Of a DNA stretch of 64,000 bases, positions 59,721 through 64,000 are shown one piece after another. The position numbers were made by a program, and so were the translations under genes. The notes under the pieces were generated by a model. The model was not told the DNA's origin and did no database searches. It was given only the letters and a program-made list of their open reading frames with translations. The stretch's first letter is position 1, and the number at the start of each line of letters is the position of its first letter. Source of the stretch: Phragmites australis (lineage: Eukaryota > Streptophyta > Magnoliopsida > Poales > Poaceae); NCBI RefSeq assembly GCF_958298935.1, contig NC_084944.1, positions 18,631,679-18,695,678 on the forward strand. The letters run 5' to 3'.

Positions 59721-61600
59721 GACATTGACGGTGTTGTGGACGGCATGATCGATTGCTACACAAACAGTATCGATGGCATGTACGACTGTCTTTCTTGCAT
59801 GGACTATGGGTGTGTGGGTGGCAACGAGGCCATGGTAGGGTGGCCAACGAAGCATGGCGGCGTTGATCTCCAATAGGCGGTGTTTCTGGCACGCGTGCTG
59901 GTTGATGAGTGGGTTGGGTCTGTGCGTATAGCATGCCCATTAAGATCTAGGTTGAAGGTGCTGACTTGTAGATATAGATCAGATTTGAGCCTAGGTGAAC
60001 AACCTCTCAACTGGAATCTCTACCAACCGAGCTAGTGCCCGTTTGGTTCGCTAGTACGTTTGAATGAAGGCCTTGCCAATAAACCACAACATTTGATGTC
60101 ACACACTTTATGTGATGCATGCATGGTAAAGCTGCGTACAAACAAAACTACACTACCACTAGGCTGCTAATACCAAGAGCACGACTCTATGTTAATTGTG
60201 ATCGCAGGGGACATTGTCTTTGTCTTCTCTAGTTGTTACCACCCACGCAATCCATTGACATTTCCACACTTTGTATCCCATTGTTGGCGATTAGGCGCTA
60301 CATGTCATGCACCTAAAATAGTGTGAAGTTGTGAGTCTATCCTTCACCGAAAGGGTTTCATATGAAACACTAGACGACAATGTGTAATCTATCTACACTA
60401 TAAAAACATTAGTTTGGCAGGTCCAAATGATCTCAAATATCTAACCCCTAGATCAAACAGCCCAAGTTACTCTAATATTGTATCTCATCAAACACCAAAT
60501 ATGGTTTCTATAGAATCTCATACTCTAGAATCCTGCTCCCATAAATCATGTCTCGTTCCATCAGTCTCATGATTGTTTTCTTCCCCACCAGGCTCCACGC
60601 CTCCTTCACCTCCACCAATGCTTGTCTCCCCATCTCCCTAGCTCCTCCCACACGGCCTTCCTTTGTAGCCTCCCCTTTCCGTCGTATGCATTGCCCCTCC
60701 CTATCTGTGTCACCCCTCCTTTGTGCACCACCTACCTTCACTGTTGCCCCCGGGTCCAAACTGCCACGCCAACCATGCCTCCCTCCCTGTTAACCTCGGC
60801 AGCCCAGCGTGACGTGCCACTGTGTCCAAACCCACTCTTGACGCGGCACAAAATCGGGAGATCTAGGTGTAGTGGAGGATGCACTGGGTAGGCGAGCTTG
60901 GAGATGAAGTTGTCAATAGCGGGGGGGGGGGGTGGCAACAGCTTGTGTAAGGAAGCATGGCGTGGAGGGCGATCACAAGCCTGCATACTTGATGAGGACA
61001 TCATCGGCTCACATATAACCATGCATATCTTATACAACAACGAAACTAAGCTGCATGCATTCTACGTTAGATTTACCTTTTATAAATTTGAGCAAAAGGT
61101 GATGCACCATGATATGTGTATGTTTTCATTTTCAGAACTGTTGGCATGGATTAATATAAAGGAAGGAGGACGTGCATGGAGGATAAATGAAATTGATTAG
61201 GGACCGAGTCTGAACCTTCTCCAACTATTCTTCAAAACAACCATGTCATTTATGGGCCAAGGGAAGCAAGAGTTTGAATTGAACACGTTCTGGATTTGGA
61301 TTTGGACTGTAGAAATAGTGTTGGATTCAATCGGTCGTAATTTATTCACACATAGTCCATTTTGGACGTTCTTAGACTTTCTGGAAAGCTTATTAAATCT
61401 AAATTCCAACGGATCCAACCTCACTTCCAAATTCTATTTGAGGTGCCCACAACTGCCAAAACAGTTTGTGTCTATTTTTAGAAACGATGTTACGCCACCT
61501 ATAATGAGCTTTGGGCCTTGTAACTTCATTTGGGACCCAGGCCCAAGTGGGGCCCAAGGTGTGTGCGCCCCAACCTAGTGGAGGATGACCTAGGATTTTC
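59721..61600. other. No recognisable gene
   Basis: Mixed-composition intergenic DNA with a G12-type run near 60919. Frames such as 60548-60793 and 61243-61578 show no known domain. Confidence 0.45.
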
Positions 61601-62032
61601 CCTTGGCCATCATCCCACCCTCATAAATAGCTAGGCATCCCTCTAGGTTTCTCGAGTTTTGTTAGATTGGTTTAGCTACGTGCAAACTTTGAGTCTTCAA
61701 GTTGTGCTGGATAACCACCTTGTCAAGATCACCATTAGAACCCCACTTTGTTCATTTTTCAATATCTTTGCAATTTTAGATTGCTCTTTATCGTGTTCTT
61801 CCATTGTTCTTCGTTGTATTGCAGGAATTAACCTTTGTGATTAGGTCAACCATGCCATGGCAAGGTTAATAACACTTGAGGCATGGTGTGGCGATTGTTA
61901 AGGTGCAACATCTTGTACGGTTGTAGTCAGATCGTCAATGTCGCTCCTCACCAACGTCATTTATCAAACTCACCGAAAGATTGGGCCAACACTCAAACCA
62001 CAACCGTGGTGTTTATCAATGGGTATCAGAGC
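61601..62032 (+). mobile_element. LTR end with primer-binding site
   Basis: CTCATAAATAGC near 61620 is TATA-like. An LTR-style leader leads to ...GTTTATCA, immediately followed by TGGGTATCAGAGC at 62020-62032. That is one inserted base from the initiator-Met primer site TGGTATCAGAGC. This marks the 3' edge of a 5' LTR of a plus-strand retroelement. The LTR start is not located. Confidence 0.55.
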
Positions 62033-63190
62033 TTTCGTTGCTTGGTGAGTTCATCTACCCATAACTAGAAAAAGCCAAAAAAAATTGCATCTTGCATACT
62101 TTTACCTAGCCAATTTTGAGCCTTCCATTGCTCTTTTCAGTTTTTGCGTTGTTGAGTTTTAGATTGCATCGTCGTGTCTTGTGTTGGTTCTAGTTAGTCT
62201 TGATCTTTGCTTGAGTTTATTGGGGTGAGATAATTATCATGATCAATGAGTCCATCTTACATTATTTGAGATAGGGAATTAGGTTGATTACGTCATATGC
62301 AATATTTAGTCCAAAATAGTCAATTATGGTCAAGTTGAGTTAGCTTTTGTTTGAGTTTGTTTCGGACTCCACCGGACAAGTTGGCTTGAAAACATCATAG
62401 AAGTCGCTTACGGAATCCTTTTGGGGGATATGAGCACTCGTTGGAAAGGTTATTCCGAGTACTTTCCAATGGATCTAGCCCCATCTTAAAATTTGTTCCA
62501 CACGCATCACAATGACTGAAACAAAGTCCCATCCAAATCTGTCTCTAGTCTAGGTCGAGTCGGAGTTGGACTCTTGGCTGGCATGTGTGCCATATAGCCT
62601 AGGGCCGGCACCCTTGTAATCAGACTTGATTATTTGTGTGAGTTTTCATCGGTCAGTTCAGGAGTTGTGTCCAGTTGCATCTATGGTGGCCTTAGTTTTG
62701 TCATGCGACAAACTTTAGTTGTTGCTTCTAAGACCTCAGAAAACGGATTGTTCTGCCCGTTCTACTTTCAGGAAATTGATGAGTTTTTCTTGGGCGTAAT
62801 CTCAGGCATAGAAATAGTAGATTGGTTCTGCCCAGAGAAGAAAGTCGCTAGATTTGTTTGGAAGCTGAGTCCAAGTTGTGAAAAAAGGCAGCAAACCTTC
62901 TATAAGGTCTCGTGGTCTGACCACTGCTCAGATTGCCAGACACCAAAACCTTTTGTAGGGTCTTGCGGTCTGTCCGCCAGATGCCAAAACCTTCTGCAGA
63001 CCAACAGTCAGACGCCAGCCATTCAAGGTTGTATGTACTTAAGTAACCTTGTTTGGGGTTTCAAACTTTGAAAGCCTAATCTTTTGGCGATCTTTTGCAA
63101 ATATTTTCGGACCATAGTGCTCTATTAATATTTAAGCATGCATCATATACACACTTCTATCGTTGATTATTTATGCAATGCATTCTTGAT
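62033..63190 (+). other. Retroelement interior or second LTR, no gag-pol
   Basis: Downstream of the primer site no gag or pol is recognisable. The 145-codon frame at 62634-63071 is probably chance. Repeated GTCTGACC/GCCAGAC blocks at 62910-63010 are of the kind seen in Copia LTRs. Confidence 0.4.
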
Positions 63191-63289
63191 TCGTTTAGAG
63201 AGCATTATGCCAATGGTATAAGCGAGTGAAGATGACGCTGAGCAACCTGAGTTTTGTGAGAGCTGTGTGGGCGGTATCAGACAACTGCC

Positions 63290-64000
63290 AGAATAGCAAG
63301 GCAAGCATCTAAGCATATTGCACCATTTAGTTTGAATTGAATGGAGTCTTAATTGATAAGTTGTTACTTATGTAGGTTCGTATGTTTAACGATGTCAATA
63401 TCGGATTTATATGGGTAGAACCTATATTGAATTGCATTATCTCTATCTTGAGTTGTTGATTATTCATATCTTTGTAGCCTTGATAACATTGTTGATGTCT
63501 AACTTAAGAGTTATTCAAAATACTTAGCAATGCATAGGTTTCTGGTAGAAGTCGAGCGATAATGAAATCATTGTTCGTGAGCTTAGGGCTTACTTGTTGT
63601 TTACAAACACAATGACAATGATGTGGGTTATATAAGATGTGAGAATGAAGTGAGATGTGGGCGGTGCTAGAGGTATCTTTTGCACTAGAGGAGTTCCTCG
63701 ATATAGTTCGGGAGAGGAACTCAGATGTCATAAACAGCTTGCATTGTTTAAGCATCATGTGTTGTGGCATTTGGCTCTAGCACTTTCCGTACTAAACATA
63801 TGTTGATCTAATGATAAGATAAGCCGAATACCTATGTAGCTGTGATCATTTGGGCTTGATATCGATGGTGTGACCGGGCGGGCTTATAGAGACACTTGTG
63901 ATTGCTCTGGGAGTTAACCTAAGTGGGCTCCATACAGAACGATGCATGATTCAAATGGTTGAGACTAAGTGGGAAAGGTTGGCACGAGTACCCTCTTGGG
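63290..64000 (-). mobile_element. Family-A LTR copy 3, inverted, partial
   Basis: On the minus strand it is collinear with about 3900-4510 of the first copy: GCTTAAACAATGCA, CTCTAGCACCGCCCACATCTC, GCTCGACTTCTACC, ATAGGTTCTACCCATAT, CTTAGATGCTTGCCTTGC. It ends at 63290 on one side and runs off the window on the other. Confidence 0.7.

Noticed and set aside
60548..60891. Overlapping plus-strand frames near 60.6 kb
   Set aside because: Pro/Ser-rich composition without a domain, with an equally open opposite strand.
1..64000. tRNA, rRNA, riboswitch or bacterial-type operon
   Set aside because: No cloverleaf with a TTCGA-type arm, no rRNA-like block and no gene clustering were seen on reading both strands. 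The exon-intron gene and plant transposons exclude a prokaryotic source.

Overview
This window is intergenic-rich plant nuclear DNA. Three things point to a grass: a GC-rich first exon feeding AT-rich introns and exons, several layers of CACTA and LTR elements with grass-type LTRs, and long stretches without genes. Panicoid grasses (sorghum, Miscanthus or sugarcane relatives) are my best guess, but the species cannot be read from the sequence. I see no bacterial operon, CRISPR array, rRNA or tRNA.

One clearly intact host gene is present. It is an extra-large GTP-binding protein (XLG) on the minus strand, 48315-55657, with eight exons, consistent splice sites and reading phase, and 806 predicted residues. 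Its fifth intron carries a small non-autonomous LTR retrotransposon (49908-51652) whose internal sequence encodes a degenerate polypyrimidine-tract-binding-protein-like RRM. A second possible host-derived gene is a 267-codon frame at 38397-39200. It has the zinc ribbon of plant DnaJ/DUF3444 proteins but no J domain and no DUF3444 domain.

The rest is mobile DNA. From 0.6 to 2.8 kb lies a decayed Ulp1-protease gene of CACTA type. At 2937-5888 is a 2.95-kb solo LTR with a 5-bp target duplication. At 5938-6610 are CACTA-like subterminal repeat arrays. At 6758-8425 is a solo LTR with a perfect target duplication. From 8.7 to 12.6 kb is a broken CACTA element with a TNP2 transposase (+) and a convergent DUF8039/Ulp1 gene (-). 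From 13.3 to 16.2 kb is a second copy of the 2.95-kb LTR family. From about 17 to 33.95 kb is a large CACTA element (TNP2, DUF4218, DUF4216, then a DUF8039/Ulp1 gene). It is split at 23729-32268 by a non-autonomous, probably Tat-lineage, LTR retrotransposon, which is itself split by a solo LTR at 28303-29493.

From 33.95 to 34.9 kb is a Copia gag fragment (-). From 34.9 to 36.2 kb are a duplicated promoter-like segment and a 57-bp tandem repeat. At 37357 there is a lone CACTA terminus. At 41625-42763 is a complete short CACTA element with a 3-bp target duplication and a captured GC-rich segment. From 42.8 to 47.2 kb are decayed LTR pieces and a gene-like fragment. Downstream of the XLG promoter side (56-64 kb) the sequence is mostly unrecognised. 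It holds a 51-bp perfect direct repeat, a CACTA terminus near 59.55 kb, an LTR/primer-binding-site junction near 62.02 kb, and an inverted third copy of the 2.95-kb LTR family running off the window end.

The genes do not form a pathway. The story is one host G-protein gene next to a nested transposon cluster. The least ordinary parts are the RRM-carrying retroelement, the repeat-rich non-autonomous element with an antisense gene, and the gene-fragment-carrying CACTA.
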